Assembly (NCBI RefSeq): GCF_010747475.1
Contig: NZ_VSLZ01000003.1
Location: 1-64,000 of the forward strand
Origin: Halorussus sp. MSC15.2
GTDB taxonomy: Archaea; Halobacteriota; Halobacteria; Halobacteriales; Haladaptataceae
Length of the DNA: 64,000 nucleotides
Reading direction: 5' to 3'
Shown here: positions 1 through 8,089 of the stretch, piece by piece
How the letters are laid out: every line of letters begins with the position of its first letter
Position numbering within the stretch: the first letter of the stretch is position 1
Program-made: the position numbers and the translations under genes
The notes under the pieces: model-generated
Database searches by the model: none
What the model was told of the DNA's origin: nothing
The model's input: the letters and a program-made list of their open reading frames with translations, nothing else

Positions 1-41
1 ACGGCGAAGTCGTCATCACCGACGAACACGGCGACGGATAG
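1..41 (+). CDS. 3' end of a truncated gene
   Basis: An open frame enters from the left edge and reads GEVVITDEHGDG before a TAG stop at 39-41. The acidic, valine-rich composition fits haloarchaeal coding sequence. Only 12 residues are visible, so no function can be assigned. Confidence 0.45.
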   Translation, partial: GEVVITDEHGDG

Positions 42-384
42 CGTACGAGTCGGCCCTGGGTTCGATTCTATCGTGTTGTTATTCGAATTATATTCCCGGA
101 ACTGAGACGTGAGTCTCGGTAGCGTAGATTCGCGTCCGGAGGACGTGAACGTTTCTCGCGTGGGTATGTGTGTTATTCTCCGAGTACATTCATATTCCCC
201 CGGACCGACGTGAGAATACAATGTACGTAGCTTCCCAATCGCGGACAGGTCGAACCGCTACCGACGTGAAGAAGGGTCGAATCAAACGGCGAACGACGCA
301 GTTCGCGTTCCTGTAATCGGTCGCGAAGCGGTCACGTTTTCGAGTTTATTCCCGCAGTAGCGCGAGCAGTCGCCGTCGAGTAGG
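42..384. other. Intergenic stretch without a supported gene
   Basis: This region is more AT-rich than its surroundings around positions 80-225 (for example TGTTATTCTCC and ATTCATATTCC), as expected of promoter DNA. The only plus-strand ATG frame, from 221, gives a basic 31-residue peptide with no recognisable features, so it is not called as a gene. Confidence 0.5.
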
Positions 385-675
385 TTACTCGGACAGTCGC
401 GCTCGGACGGCAGCCACCTCGTCGGAGAGCGACGTGGAGACGGGCGGGGAGCGCATCGCGGCGATGCCCGCCCAGAGAACGCCGGTCAACAGCGCTCCGG
501 ACGCCGAGAACGCCATCCCCATGCTGTAAAAACTCACGCCGTAGACGACGCCGAGCGCGGCCGACGGGAGACTCGTCCCGAGTGGGACTCGCGCAGTGTG
601 GTCTTTCAGGGTCGGAGCGAGGAAGAGTATCGAGGAGACGCTTCCGAGGAGGAAGACGAGGTCTTGCCAAATCAC
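385..675 (-). CDS. Small membrane protein of unknown function
   Basis: This predicted 96-residue protein has three hydrophobic segments at about residues 5-20, 38-58 and 60-73, then a short charged tail, so it should sit in the cytoplasmic membrane. The frame is open further upstream to 777. The GTG at 675 is preferred because the protein then begins directly before the first membrane helix, a GGTGG ribosome-binding-like sequence lies just upstream, and the extra upstream residues look non-coding. I recognise no functional family. It stands alone, with an AT-poor gap before the esterase gene on the same strand. Confidence 0.6.
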   Translation of the reverse strand: MIWQDLVFLLGSVSSILFLAPTLKDHTARVPLGTSLPSAALGVVYGVSFYSMGMAFSASGALLTGVLWAGIAAMRSPPVSTSLSDEVAAVRARLSE

Positions 676-884
676 GATACCACCGCCGCTGTGAGAGCGT
701 ATGCAGTCATCACTGCTCAGTAGACGGGTCACGGGTGTAACGCTGGCCCGTATATCTATTCGAGGTTTCTGTGACACGGGGTTCGATAACTAGCGATGAG
801 ACGGGGTGGCGCGGAACGACCCTCCGAGTCGCACGCGGTGAGGTCAGTCGAGGGGAGGGGCCGGGCGTCGGTCGAAGTCGAGCG

Positions 885-1511
885 TCATCGCCGTGGGCCG
901 ACCCACGCCGCCACGTCGGTCATCTCCGCGGCCGAAATTCGGTGGCCGACCGGATACGTGCGGAAGGTCACGTCGATGCCGGCGTCCGTGAGCAGGTCGG
1001 CGGTTCGTTCGCCGTGTTCGGGCGAGATGACGGTGTCGTCTTCGCCCACGCCGACGAAAGCGGAGACGGAGTTGTCGCGCGCACCCGCGAGTCGGTCGGG
1101 GTCGTCGTAGGGCCGGGGCAGGAATCCGTTCAGTGAGACGGCCCACCGGAACAGGTCCGGGTGTTCGACCAGCGACGCGAGCGCCGCCTTCGCGCCCTGA
1201 CTGAACCCGAAGAGACCGATGCGGTCGTGAGCCACGTCGGCCACCTCCGGAACCAGTTCGGCGAACGCGGCGAGCAGGTCCACGCTCGGCGCGAAGGGGT
1301 CGGGTCGCGAGTCCATCCACCCGTATCGTCCGTCACCCGCTTCGTGAGGCCCCCGAACGCCGAACACGTGCAAGTCGTCTGGGAGACGGTCGGCGTGCGG
1401 TAGTAAGTCCTCCTCGTCGGCCCCGTACCCGTGGAGTACCAGCGCGGCGGGGGCGTCGGCCGTCGGTTCGTCGGGCGGTCTCTCGACGTAGGCGAGCGGA
1501 AATTCGACCAC
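885..1511 (-). CDS. Alpha/beta hydrolase (phospholipase/carboxylesterase family)
   Basis: This predicted cytoplasmic serine esterase has 208 residues, a normal length for the small carboxylesterase/dienelactone-hydrolase-like group. The oxyanion-hole segment is LHGYG at residues 26-30. The nucleophile elbow is GFSQG with Ser104. The acid is probably Asp158 or Asp159 in VGEDD, and the catalytic histidine is His190 in VGH. The substrate cannot be read from the sequence; simple carboxyl esters or lysophospholipids are typical of the family. It starts at an ATG with no overlapping neighbour, and the TrkH remnant lies on the opposite strand upstream. Confidence 0.85.
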   Translation of the reverse strand: MVEFPLAYVERPPDEPTADAPAALVLHGYGADEEDLLPHADRLPDDLHVFGVRGPHEAGDGRYGWMDSRPDPFAPSVDLLAAFAELVPEVADVAHDRIGLFGFSQGAKAALASLVEHPDLFRWAVSLNGFLPRPYDDPDRLAGARDNSVSAFVGVGEDDTVISPEHGERTADLLTDAGIDVTFRTYPVGHRISAAEMTDVAAWVGPRR

Positions 1512-1569
1512 GTAGCGTGTTGGGGTGTGACGGTGTTGAGGCTGCTGCCCGGTAGACGGTCCGGCGTCC

Positions 1570-2040
1570 CGTCGTCAGTCGGCGGGGCGTCGGGTTCGAC
1601 CGCCAGCGGAATCAAACTCCTGCGGGCGGTCCGTCTGACCAGCGGGTCGTGGAGTCGCGTTCAGGACGTCTTCTTCGCCAAACGCTCGCAGGTACTGGAC
1701 ACGGAAGAGGGAACTATCGTCTCCAGTCACGCCTCGACCACGTGCGACGAGGGCGCGCTCGTCAGTTTCCTCTGGTTGGCCTTCGTCGTGGCCGGGGTGT
1801 TCGTCCTCCTCTGGACGTTACTGAGCGGCCGACCGTTAGAGCAAGTGTTGTTCGAGGTGTCGAGCGCACAGGGGAACGTCGGGCTATCGACCGGCATCAC
1901 GGGACCACATGCCCCTCGGAGCGAAGTTGGGATTCGTCTTCAACATGTGGCTCGGTCGCCTCCAAACAATTCCCGCCCTCACCCTGTTCCGTGGTCTGGA
2001 ACGGGCCACCGAGGAGACGGGTCGGAACCGGACGCTGTGA
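1570..2040 (+). pseudogene. Remnant of TrkH-type potassium uptake transporter (C-terminal part, frameshifted)
   Basis: The translation shows the C-terminal part of a TrkH/KtrB-type K+ channel subunit. It starts at the filter-like segment GGASGSTASGIKLLR (about 1576-1620), passes a hydrophobic helix and AQGNVGLSTGITGP, and then breaks at about 1905. It resumes one base later in another frame from 1909 with MPLGAKLGFVFNMWLGRL and ends at the TGA at 2038-2040. One extra base separates the two frames. The first two thirds of a normal protein of roughly 500 residues are absent, with no start codon. This is a decayed gene fragment, not a functional transporter. Confidence 0.8.
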
Positions 2041-2148
2041 CTCGGCCAGCGACTGTGACCCGGTGGACTGACGACTGAAACGTACGGACTGCGACTTACA
2101 GGGGTGCGAATCTCTGTGCCCGTTTCTGACTCGTCTCGCTCGGCAGAA

Positions 2149-2164
2149 AACGGGCGTGACGGGA
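2149..2164 (-). repeat. Partial duplicate of the tRNA-Arg 3' end
   Basis: The 16 bases at 2149-2164 are identical to 2265-2280, which covers the last 13 bases of the tRNA-Arg gene plus three flanking bases. Such copies are typical of attachment-site scars left by elements that integrate at tRNA 3' ends. Both copies sit on the right arm of a local inverted repeat, so a hairpin origin is also possible. Confidence 0.6.
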
Positions 2165-2267
2165 GTGAGCAAACGCGGTTTGTTTGCGAACCACGTCACG
2201 CCAGCGAGGCTAAGCGGAGCGAACCCGCACGCTTCGTTCTCGGTCTCGCGTTTCTCGACACGAGAAC

Positions 2268-2339
2268 GGGCGTGACGGGATTCGAACCCGCGGTCAGGAG
2301 GTTAGGAACCTCCTGCCCTATCCACTAGGCCACACGCCC
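2268..2339 (-). tRNA. tRNA-Arg (anticodon CCT)
   Basis: On the minus strand the sequence folds as a complete cloverleaf. A 7-bp acceptor stem pairs GGGCGTG with CACGCCC. The anticodon stem GGAGG/CCTCC encloses the loop TTCCTAA, and the T-arm is GCGGG-TTCGAAT-CCCGT. The anticodon CCT reads AGG codons. No intron is seen, and CCA is not encoded. Confidence 0.95.
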
Positions 2340-2358
2340 CCGGGCGAAAAAAGGCGGA

Positions 2359-2637
2359 TTATTCGGAGTCTGTGCTGGTGTTCGTCTCGGTCGCGGGTTC
2401 CGTCTCGGTCGCGGGTTCCGTCTCGGTGGCGACCGAGTCGGTGCCGCTCTCCTGCATCTCGCGGAGTTCGTTTTCGACTTCCTGACGCCCCTTCTTGAAT
2501 TCGCCCATGGCCTCGCCCGTCGAGCGCGCGAGTTTCGGAATCTTGTTCGCGCCGAACAGCAGGACGGCGATGAGGAGAATCACCATCATCTCCATCCCGC
2601 CGGGCACGGGTCCGAACAGTGGAATCATCTGTACCAT
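2359..2637 (-). CDS. tatA: Twin-arginine translocase subunit TatA/E
   Basis: This 92-residue protein has the TatA/E layout: a short N-terminal hydrophobic helix (about residues 15-30, MEMMVILLIAVLLFGANKIP), the FG hinge, an amphipathic helix (KLARSTGEAMGEFKKGR), and a flexible acidic tail. The tail contains a threonine/glutamate repeat (TETEPA units). TatA oligomers form the pore that exports folded proteins, which matters in haloarchaea because many secreted proteins use Tat signals; several are predicted in this window. It lies between tRNA-Arg and a divergent peroxiredoxin gene, with no tatC visible nearby. Confidence 0.9.
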   Translation of the reverse strand: MVQMIPLFGPVPGGMEMMVILLIAVLLFGANKIPKLARSTGEAMGEFKKGRQEVENELREMQESGTDSVATETEPATETEPATETNTSTDSE

Positions 2638-2853
2638 CTCTACGTTAGGATAGCTTATTCTGGATTATAGGCTTTTTGCTAGTTCCTCAGACGCGAGAAG
2701 ACGGCCGAACGCGTCCGGCAGAGCCGTTGAACCGTCCGTCGAGTTCTGGTCCCCGTTGTGACGAAGGTCGTCGTACAGCGGTGCCTCTATCGGTAGGACG
2801 TCCGAGTGAGATTCGGAACTGTCTTTTCGTAGATGCGTGTAGTAATACACGTA

Positions 2854-3333
2854 ATGGTAGACGTTGGCGACGACGCACCTGATTTCACTGCACCGCTCGC
2901 AAACGGCGACGTAACGGAGTTCACGTTCTCGGACACCCTCGACGAGGCACCCATCGTCCTCGCGTTCTTCCCCGGCGCGTTTACCGGGGTCTGCACGACC
3001 GAGATGGCCACGTTCGAGCAGCGACTCGACGAGTTCGAGGGCGCGGGCGCGACCGTCTACGGCGTCAGCGTGGACGCGCCGTTCTCGCTCAACGAGTTCC
3101 GCGACCAAGAGGGGCTGAGCTTCGGTCTCGTCAGCGACTCCAACAAGGAGATTATCGACGCTTACGACGTGGAGATGGACTTCGCGGACATGGGCTACTA
3201 CGGCGTCGCCAAGCGCTCGGTCTTCGTCGTGGACGGCGACGGTACAGTCGTCTACAAGTGGGTCAGCGACGACCCCGGCGTCGAACCCGACTACGACGAA
3301 ATCATCGAGTCGTTCGCTGAAGCCGAGAACTAA
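2854..3333 (+). CDS. Peroxiredoxin (redoxin/AhpC-TSA family, 1-Cys)
   Basis: This 159-residue thioredoxin-fold peroxidase reduces hydroperoxides. The active site is PGAFTGVCTTE with peroxidatic Cys47; no second cysteine exists, so it must act as a 1-Cys enzyme needing an external thiol. A conserved proline and threonine precede the cysteine, as in the family. An in-frame ATG lies 21 bases upstream at 2833, but starting at 2854 gives the usual N-terminus (VGDDAPDFTAP). It is divergent from tatA across a roughly 215-bp AT-rich spacer that should hold both promoters. Confidence 0.9.
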   Translation: MVDVGDDAPDFTAPLANGDVTEFTFSDTLDEAPIVLAFFPGAFTGVCTTEMATFEQRLDEFEGAGATVYGVSVDAPFSLNEFRDQEGLSFGLVSDSNKEIIDAYDVEMDFADMGYYGVAKRSVFVVDGDGTVVYKWVSDDPGVEPDYDEIIESFAEAEN

Positions 3334-3340
3334 TCGGGAG

Positions 3341-3358
3341 CGACCGCGGCCGTTTTTT
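3341..3358 (+). terminator. Probable terminator after the peroxiredoxin gene
   Basis: A GC-rich palindromic segment (CGACCGCGGCCG) is followed at once by six T residues at 3353-3358, eight bases after the peroxiredoxin stop. T-runs after GC-rich DNA are the usual haloarchaeal termination signal. Confidence 0.5.
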
Positions 3359-3640
3359 GCTAACTTCGTTCGTGACCGAACAGTATCAGTTAGCGCGACA
3401 GGAACCGCCTCTCGTCGAGTGACGCTACAGTACGGAATCGTTGCTGTGAACGCCTCGCAACTGTGAGACCGAGCGGATAATCCACCCTCGGTACGGAACT
3501 CCGATTGCTTCACTTCGACGTCGGTCCGAGTCGAAACCCAGACGAGCCAGTTTACAACAATTTCAATCTCCATCATACTTCAAATTTTCTATCATGTAAA
3601 TACGGAAAGTAATTATCTGTGCGTCGTACATAACCGAAAT
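3359..3640. other. Intergenic region upstream of the FilR1-type regulator
   Basis: No supported gene lies here. The last 80 bases (about 3560-3640) are clearly AT-rich, with several possible TATA elements upstream of the regulator start, and presumably form its promoter. Confidence 0.5.
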
Positions 3641-4432
3641 ATGGATAACGCGGAAACCGCCACCATAGCCGATTCCGGAACGGGCGACGAACTCCGAGAC
3701 GTCCTCCACAAGCGAAGCGATATTCTCGACGCAGTCGCCGACCGACCTCGTACGAAGCCGGAACTGATAGACATCGTAGACAAATCACGGTCGACAATCG
3801 ACCGCGGCGTCGATGACCTCGAGTCCGTCGATTGCATCGAACGTCGCAACGGAACGTATCACCCGACGACGAAAGGACGCCTCGCGTTGGCAGAATACAC
3901 GGATTTCACCGAGATTACGAATCGCCTCGAGACGGCCGGTGGAATCCTGAACCACCTTTCGTCAGAGAACCCAGTCAGTCGCGTGTTCCTCGAAGGCGTC
4001 ACGATACATTCTTCGAATCCTCACGTCCCCGGAGCAGCGCTCGAAGAGCGCAACGAGTTGCTTCGGTCGTCTACGCGGATGGTTGGTCTCACGCCGACCG
4101 CTCTCTGCTCCTTTCCCGACACCCTGACAGAGGTCGTTCGTGACCAGTCCATCACTATCGAGATAGTCGTCGAAGAGGCCGTGTTCGAGTCACTCTCTGA
4201 CGTAAAAAGCGACCGAATCACCGCACTAGTGGCGCACGACGACGTTACGTTCTACACGTTCGAGGGAACGCTCCCCTACGCACTGTGGGTGATGGAGCAG
4301 GAAGACGACACGTACGCGGGCATCACCGTGTACGAGAACGGTGGCGTCCAAGGAGTACTGATAAACGACACGACCGAGGCGGTCGACTGGGCCGAACGAG
4401 TCTACCGGAAGTACCGCACGCGGGCAAAATAA
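3641..4432 (+). CDS. Winged-helix transcriptional regulator with FilR1-type sensor domain
   Basis: This 263-residue regulator has an N-terminal winged helix-turn-helix (about residues 20-80; recognition region KSRSTIDRGVDDLESVDCIER). A C-terminal alpha/beta domain (about 125-255) resembles the FilR1/DUF1724 group of archaeal regulators. The C-terminal domain is presumed to bind a ligand or mediate dimerisation; this is inferred from family knowledge. The ATG at 3641 follows an AT-rich promoter. The gene is separated by about 320 bases from the Tat-exported cysteine protein on the same strand, a possible target, although co-orientation alone does not prove it. Confidence 0.8.
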   Translation: MDNAETATIADSGTGDELRDVLHKRSDILDAVADRPRTKPELIDIVDKSRSTIDRGVDDLESVDCIERRNGTYHPTTKGRLALAEYTDFTEITNRLETAGGILNHLSSENPVSRVFLEGVTIHSSNPHVPGAALEERNELLRSSTRMVGLTPTALCSFPDTLTEVVRDQSITIEIVVEEAVFESLSDVKSDRITALVAHDDVTFYTFEGTLPYALWVMEQEDDTYAGITVYENGGVQGVLINDTTEAVDWAERVYRKYRTRAK

Positions 4433-4754
4433 ACGGAAACGGAGGAATCGGACGATACCGTAGTGGTCTGTACTGTCGTTCGAGGGATACCTGTACGCCG
4501 AAGACGGCAGGTTTCTCGACTCCACCGGCCCAGTCACTGTGAGTCCAAGTGGACCTTCAGCGGAGAGCTATTTCGAGGAACCTCGCATTTTCGTCGGCCG
4601 CCTGTGAGCCAGACCGGGTGCGGAGACTCGTCTACCGACGAACGGGTTCACTCACGCGTAGCGAAAAAATCGTCACGGCTCGGTAAGGCAGATAGTATCC
4701 GTGCTCTGACCAGTAAATGATTTAATCATGTCGTAGACTTTATTCCGAATTGCG
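4433..4754. other. Intergenic region without a supported gene
   Basis: An open frame from a GTG at 4463 gives an 85-residue basic, Arg/Ser-rich translation that is unlike the acidic neighbours, so I reject it. The last 50 bases before 4755 are AT-rich (AATGATTTAATCATG), with a TTTAAT element at 4720-4725 that fits a TATA box about 30 bases before the next start. Confidence 0.5.
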
Positions 4755-5384
4755 ATGCCAGAAGAAAAAGGCAGTGATGATAGCAGCGAACAGACCCTTC
4801 CCCGACGAAAGATGCTCCTGACCACCGGTCTCCTCAGCGCAGGCGCAGTTGGCGTTCCCGGTGTATCCGCCGCCAAGGATTCCGGTTCGTCCCCCAAGAT
4901 GGACGAAGAGGACTTCTCGTGGAGCGAAGTCGACCACAGCAAGTGGGAGGCAGTGCCGCAGGGCGATACGCCGCAATCGCAGGTGTACGGTGCCGAAGTC
5001 GCCCAGTCCAACGACCGCATTACGACGCAGGCGTTGCCGGAAATCGTCATCTTCAGCAAGGACATCCCGTCGTACGTGCCCTACATCGGCGGCGATACCC
5101 TGACCGTCAAGATTGTTCCGACCCTGTCGTGGCAGGCGGTTTCGCTCGACGTCGTCGTCTGTCTCAACAGCAGTTGCGTCTCCGTCGGTGGGTTCGGCAT
5201 CGAGAAGAAGAACTCGGACGTGTGCGTCGACTTCAAGCACGGAAGCGTTCCGCTCGACATCGGAATCTGTGCTAACGCGTCGTGGGACGGCGGTTACGAC
5301 GTCACCCTCAGCATCGACGCCGAAGTCTGCGTGAAGTACACGAACTTCTGCGTCAGCGGTTCGGTCGTCGACGTGGAAATCTGA
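4755..5384 (+). CDS. Tat-exported six-cysteine protein of unknown function
   Basis: This 209-residue protein has a clear twin-arginine signal: LPRRKMLL with Arg17-Arg18, a hydrophobic core at about 20-37, and an A-x-A-like cleavage region near residue 40. After a polar linker the mature part is predicted to be beta-rich. Six cysteines lie at 136, 141, 157, 172, 192 and 199, enough for three disulfides; the first two form C-x4-C. I recognise no family. It is probably secreted in folded form. The nearest gene upstream is a FilR1-type regulator. Confidence 0.75.
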   Translation: MPEEKGSDDSSEQTLPRRKMLLTTGLLSAGAVGVPGVSAAKDSGSSPKMDEEDFSWSEVDHSKWEAVPQGDTPQSQVYGAEVAQSNDRITTQALPEIVIFSKDIPSYVPYIGGDTLTVKIVPTLSWQAVSLDVVVCLNSSCVSVGGFGIEKKNSDVCVDFKHGSVPLDIGICANASWDGGYDVTLSIDAEVCVKYTNFCVSGSVVDVEI

Positions 5385-5620
5385 AGCGAACGCGATAGCC
5401 ACCCGTTCCCTGACCGCGTGCCGGACCGGCACACGGTCAGATTGCTCGACCGTACGAACCGGTGACTCGAACGGAGGGACAGTTCGAGTTCGAAAATAGA
5501 TTCTCGTCCCGCACTATTTCGTCGAAATCGTGAGTCCGAAACTTCGGGACCGACGATATCGACGCTGTGCTCGCAGTGTCACCGAGACGAAACCGCAGAG
5601 ATATCGATAGAGACCGCCCG

Positions 5621-5992
5621 TTATATGATATTAGGGGTGAATGGATACCGCCATTCCTGTCCGCGAAGCGCTTTGACTGCCGCTACGAGGCAGAACACCG
5701 TATTGAGAAGCACCAGTAATAGGGTTCCTAGGGCCGCGAGTATGACGAACAAGTCCGAAACCGGTTTGAGACCGAACGCGATTACGCCGAGCACAGCGCC
5801 GACCAACAGGACGAAAATCTGCCAATTTAACGCGTTTCGCGCGTTGGCTTTCGTGAACGCCGCATCCGACAGGAGATAGACCACCCCCACACCGAGAATT
5901 CCGAAAAAGAGACCCAGTAGATGGACAATCGTTCCGAAAATCGTTCGCTTGGCACCGCCTCGATTCTCCGAGGACTCTGTTACTGAATCCAT
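5621..5992 (-). CDS. DUF4870 family membrane protein
   Basis: This 123-residue protein shows the DUF4870 signature, in which a hydrophobic segment is followed by FTKANARNALNWQ and then two more hydrophobic helices ending in a basic AVKALRGQEWRYP tail. Four membrane helices are likely. The function of the family is unknown. The ATG at 5992 lies about 25 bases from a strong TATA box, suggesting a leaderless transcript. A paralogue with the same NARNALNWQ core is encoded at 8090-8548. Confidence 0.85.
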   Translation of the reverse strand: MDSVTESSENRGGAKRTIFGTIVHLLGLFFGILGVGVVYLLSDAAFTKANARNALNWQIFVLLVGAVLGVIAFGLKPVSDLFVILAALGTLLLVLLNTVFCLVAAVKALRGQEWRYPFTPNII

Positions 5993-6015
5993 GTATAAAA
6001 TTTCGCCACCAACAC

Positions 6016-6026
6016 ATATATATTTA
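6016..6026 (-). promoter_or_regulatory. TATA-box promoter of the DUF4870 gene
   Basis: An AT-only tract (ATATATATTTA on the plus strand) lies 24-34 bases upstream of the minus-strand ATG at 5992. This is the spacing expected of an archaeal TATA box driving a leaderless mRNA. Confidence 0.55.
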
Positions 6027-6293
6027 TTGCTTAAACGAATGTCTATGTTTGTGAGCGGCTAGCCAGCCGTCAGTTGCGAACAGAACACCGACCGCGATAC
6101 GTTTCGATGCGCCGACCGTGTCCGACACTCAGTTTGGAACTATTACCACCTGCATCGTCAGCAGTAGCGCCCGGACCCTCGGACTACCGAGATGCTCGCA
6201 GTCGGCGAGGTGTGCGTCACTTCTGTCGGACACAGGCAACTGAACGAGTCTCGACCGTGATGGGCGTATCGTGGGGGTTAGCCCACCACCAAC
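6027..6293. other. Intergenic region between divergent-promoter DNA and the lipoprotein gene end
   Basis: Frames here give proline/arginine-rich translations without features. I see no gene, tRNA or convincing hairpin. Confidence 0.45.
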
Positions 6294-7163
6294 CTACGGC
6301 TTGTAGTGTTCGCGGTGGACGACTTCCTCCGTCCCGTTCTGGATAGCAGTCACGACGATTTGGTCACCCGTCGGGTTCAGAGTGACGACTGCCCACGACC
6401 CGGACCACGAACCGCTGAACTCGGCTTGGTACCCGCTCACGGTCGCTTCGACCCGGATGGTGTCTGCTTCGGTGCCGGGTGAGTCCGTGAGTGAGACCGT
6501 CGCCGTGTGTTCTCTCGGGTCGCCGTACGTAATCTCCTCGACGACGCTCGCGTTCTCGTCTTTGATTGGGTCCTCGAACACCGACTCCGGGTTTTCGGGG
6601 ACTTCGTTTTTCTCTCCGACCCAGAAGACGCGCCACTTACCACCTTCGGTAACGAGGACCCACGTGTTCGTCTTCGGGTCGGACCCCGATTTCTTCAGTT
6701 CGACGGTAACGAGGCTGATGTCGGAGTCACCGATATCGTTCCGGAGGTCGCTGTTATCGAACTGTACCGAGGCGTATTTCAGTTTGAAGATATCTGCTAC
6801 CGACCCGTTTTTGGTTACGATTTCGGTGTCACCGCGCTTTCGGCCCTCACCGATGTTGAACATGACTTTATCCTCGGCGAGCGCGTTCTGCATCGGACTC
6901 GAACTGTGGACGACCTCTCTCATCGCGTCCAAGTCGTCGTTTTTAGCCGCGGCGAGGTACGCGTCGATTACCTCCGTGGGATTAGTCGTGCCATCATCTC
7001 CGGACCCGTCGGTATCGGTGGTAGTCGTGGAATTAGTACTATCGCTCTCGTCGGTCGTCTCGGTGCCGTCGTTTCCTGACATGTCAGTGGACCCGCTTAT
7101 GCAACCAGCGAGGAGGGACGGTACAGCAGCGCCAGCAGTGACCAAATACGTTCGGCGGTTCAT
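6294..7163 (-). CDS. Tat-exported lipoprotein of unknown function
   Basis: This 289-residue protein begins with a Tat-type signal (MNRRTYL, Arg3-Arg4) and a lipobox LAGC with Cys21. It should therefore be exported folded and lipid-anchored on the outer face of the membrane. A Ser/Thr/Asp-rich linker covers about residues 24-60. The following part begins VIDAYLAAAKNDDLDAMREVVH, which resembles the start of NTF2/SnoaL-like folds, then a beta-rich C-terminal half. The NTF2-like reading is only a suggestion. The gene is divergent from the winged-helix membrane protein at 7458 across about 290 bases. Confidence 0.75.
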   Translation of the reverse strand: MNRRTYLVTAGAAVPSLLAGCISGSTDMSGNDGTETTDESDSTNSTTTTDTDGSGDDGTTNPTEVIDAYLAAAKNDDLDAMREVVHSSSPMQNALAEDKVMFNIGEGRKRGDTEIVTKNGSVADIFKLKYASVQFDNSDLRNDIGDSDISLVTVELKKSGSDPKTNTWVLVTEGGKWRVFWVGEKNEVPENPESVFEDPIKDENASVVEEITYGDPREHTATVSLTDSPGTEADTIRVEATVSGYQAEFSGSWSGSWAVVTLNPTGDQIVVTAIQNGTEEVVHREHYKP

Positions 7164-7457
7164 AGCCGATTACAACTCCGTCGCGCTACGAAATAAACAA
7201 CACGCGATTTTGGCGGACGCCAACCCGCGTTCGCCGGGCTAACCCTGCCGGTCGTCAGCATCCGCCGGTGAAAACTGCGGTTCACACCGGCACGAAACAG
7301 GTCTTCCGCCCGGAAGACGAGTTCCCCCTCGTGAGCGCGTCTAACGACGTCTCTCGCTATCGGCGGCCGATTTTACGACCGCATATTCGCGTTTGACGCC
7401 CGCCAAACAGGAGAAGCATTTAATTTACGTACCATCTATAGTTACAACTACGACACG

Positions 7458-8054
7458 ATGTCATCCCTTCCAGAGTGGATTGGGGACCGAATCGACGTCG
7501 GTCTCGACAAGAAACTCACCCAGCGTCACGTCGTCGAGACCATGATAGAATCGGAGCGACCGTTCTTCTCCATTCGCCAGCTCGAGGCACTCGTCAAACC
7601 CGAGGTGAGCAACGAGACCGTACGCAACCGTCTGGACGAACTCCGAGAAATCGACGTCGTGGCCGCAGAGACGTACCCCGAGTCGATTACGCTGTACTAC
7701 GTGAACTACTCCCAATCGGACTGGCCGCTGTCGCCCGAGGGTAAGGATGCGCTCGAAGACGACACACCGCTCGAAACGCTGTCGGCGGCGGACTTTCTAC
7801 GGCTCAGAAACCCGGCCGGAATACGGACGTTAGTCCTCGCCGGCTTCCAATTGAGCCTGTTGCTGTTCTGTGCCGGAACGGTCCTGATGCTCTTCGCGGT
7901 CGACGCACCGGTCCAGAACGACCACGGACTGTGGGAGGCCGCCGGAAACCTCCTCGTCACGTGCGTCGTCCTCCTCCTTTCGGAGCGAATCGTTCGAAAA
8001 GTTCGCCACGACGGGCCTCGCGGAGTGCTTCCGCGACGGTTCGTCTCCAAGTAA
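7458..8054 (+). CDS. Winged-helix protein with two C-terminal membrane helices
   Basis: This 198-residue protein has an N-terminal winged helix-turn-helix (about residues 20-90; QLEALVKPEVSNETVRNRLDELREIDVV) followed by two hydrophobic helices (about 122-145 and 158-176) and a basic tail. This suggests a DNA-binding domain tethered to the membrane. A TTTAAT element at about 7418-7423 lies about 35 bases before the ATG. The DUF4870 gene begins 36 bases after its stop, so the two are probably cotranscribed. I cannot name a target or signal. Confidence 0.75.
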   Translation: MSSLPEWIGDRIDVGLDKKLTQRHVVETMIESERPFFSIRQLEALVKPEVSNETVRNRLDELREIDVVAAETYPESITLYYVNYSQSDWPLSPEGKDALEDDTPLETLSAADFLRLRNPAGIRTLVLAGFQLSLLLFCAGTVLMLFAVDAPVQNDHGLWEAAGNLLVTCVVLLLSERIVRKVRHDGPRGVLPRRFVSK

Positions 8055-8089
8055 CGGATTCAGACCCTCCAAAATCAGATTCCAATACC

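Noticed and set aside
4463-4720. 85-residue open frame from a GTG between the regulator and the six-cysteine protein
   Set aside because: Basic Arg/Ser-rich translation unlike haloarchaeal proteins, and no ribosome-binding or promoter support.
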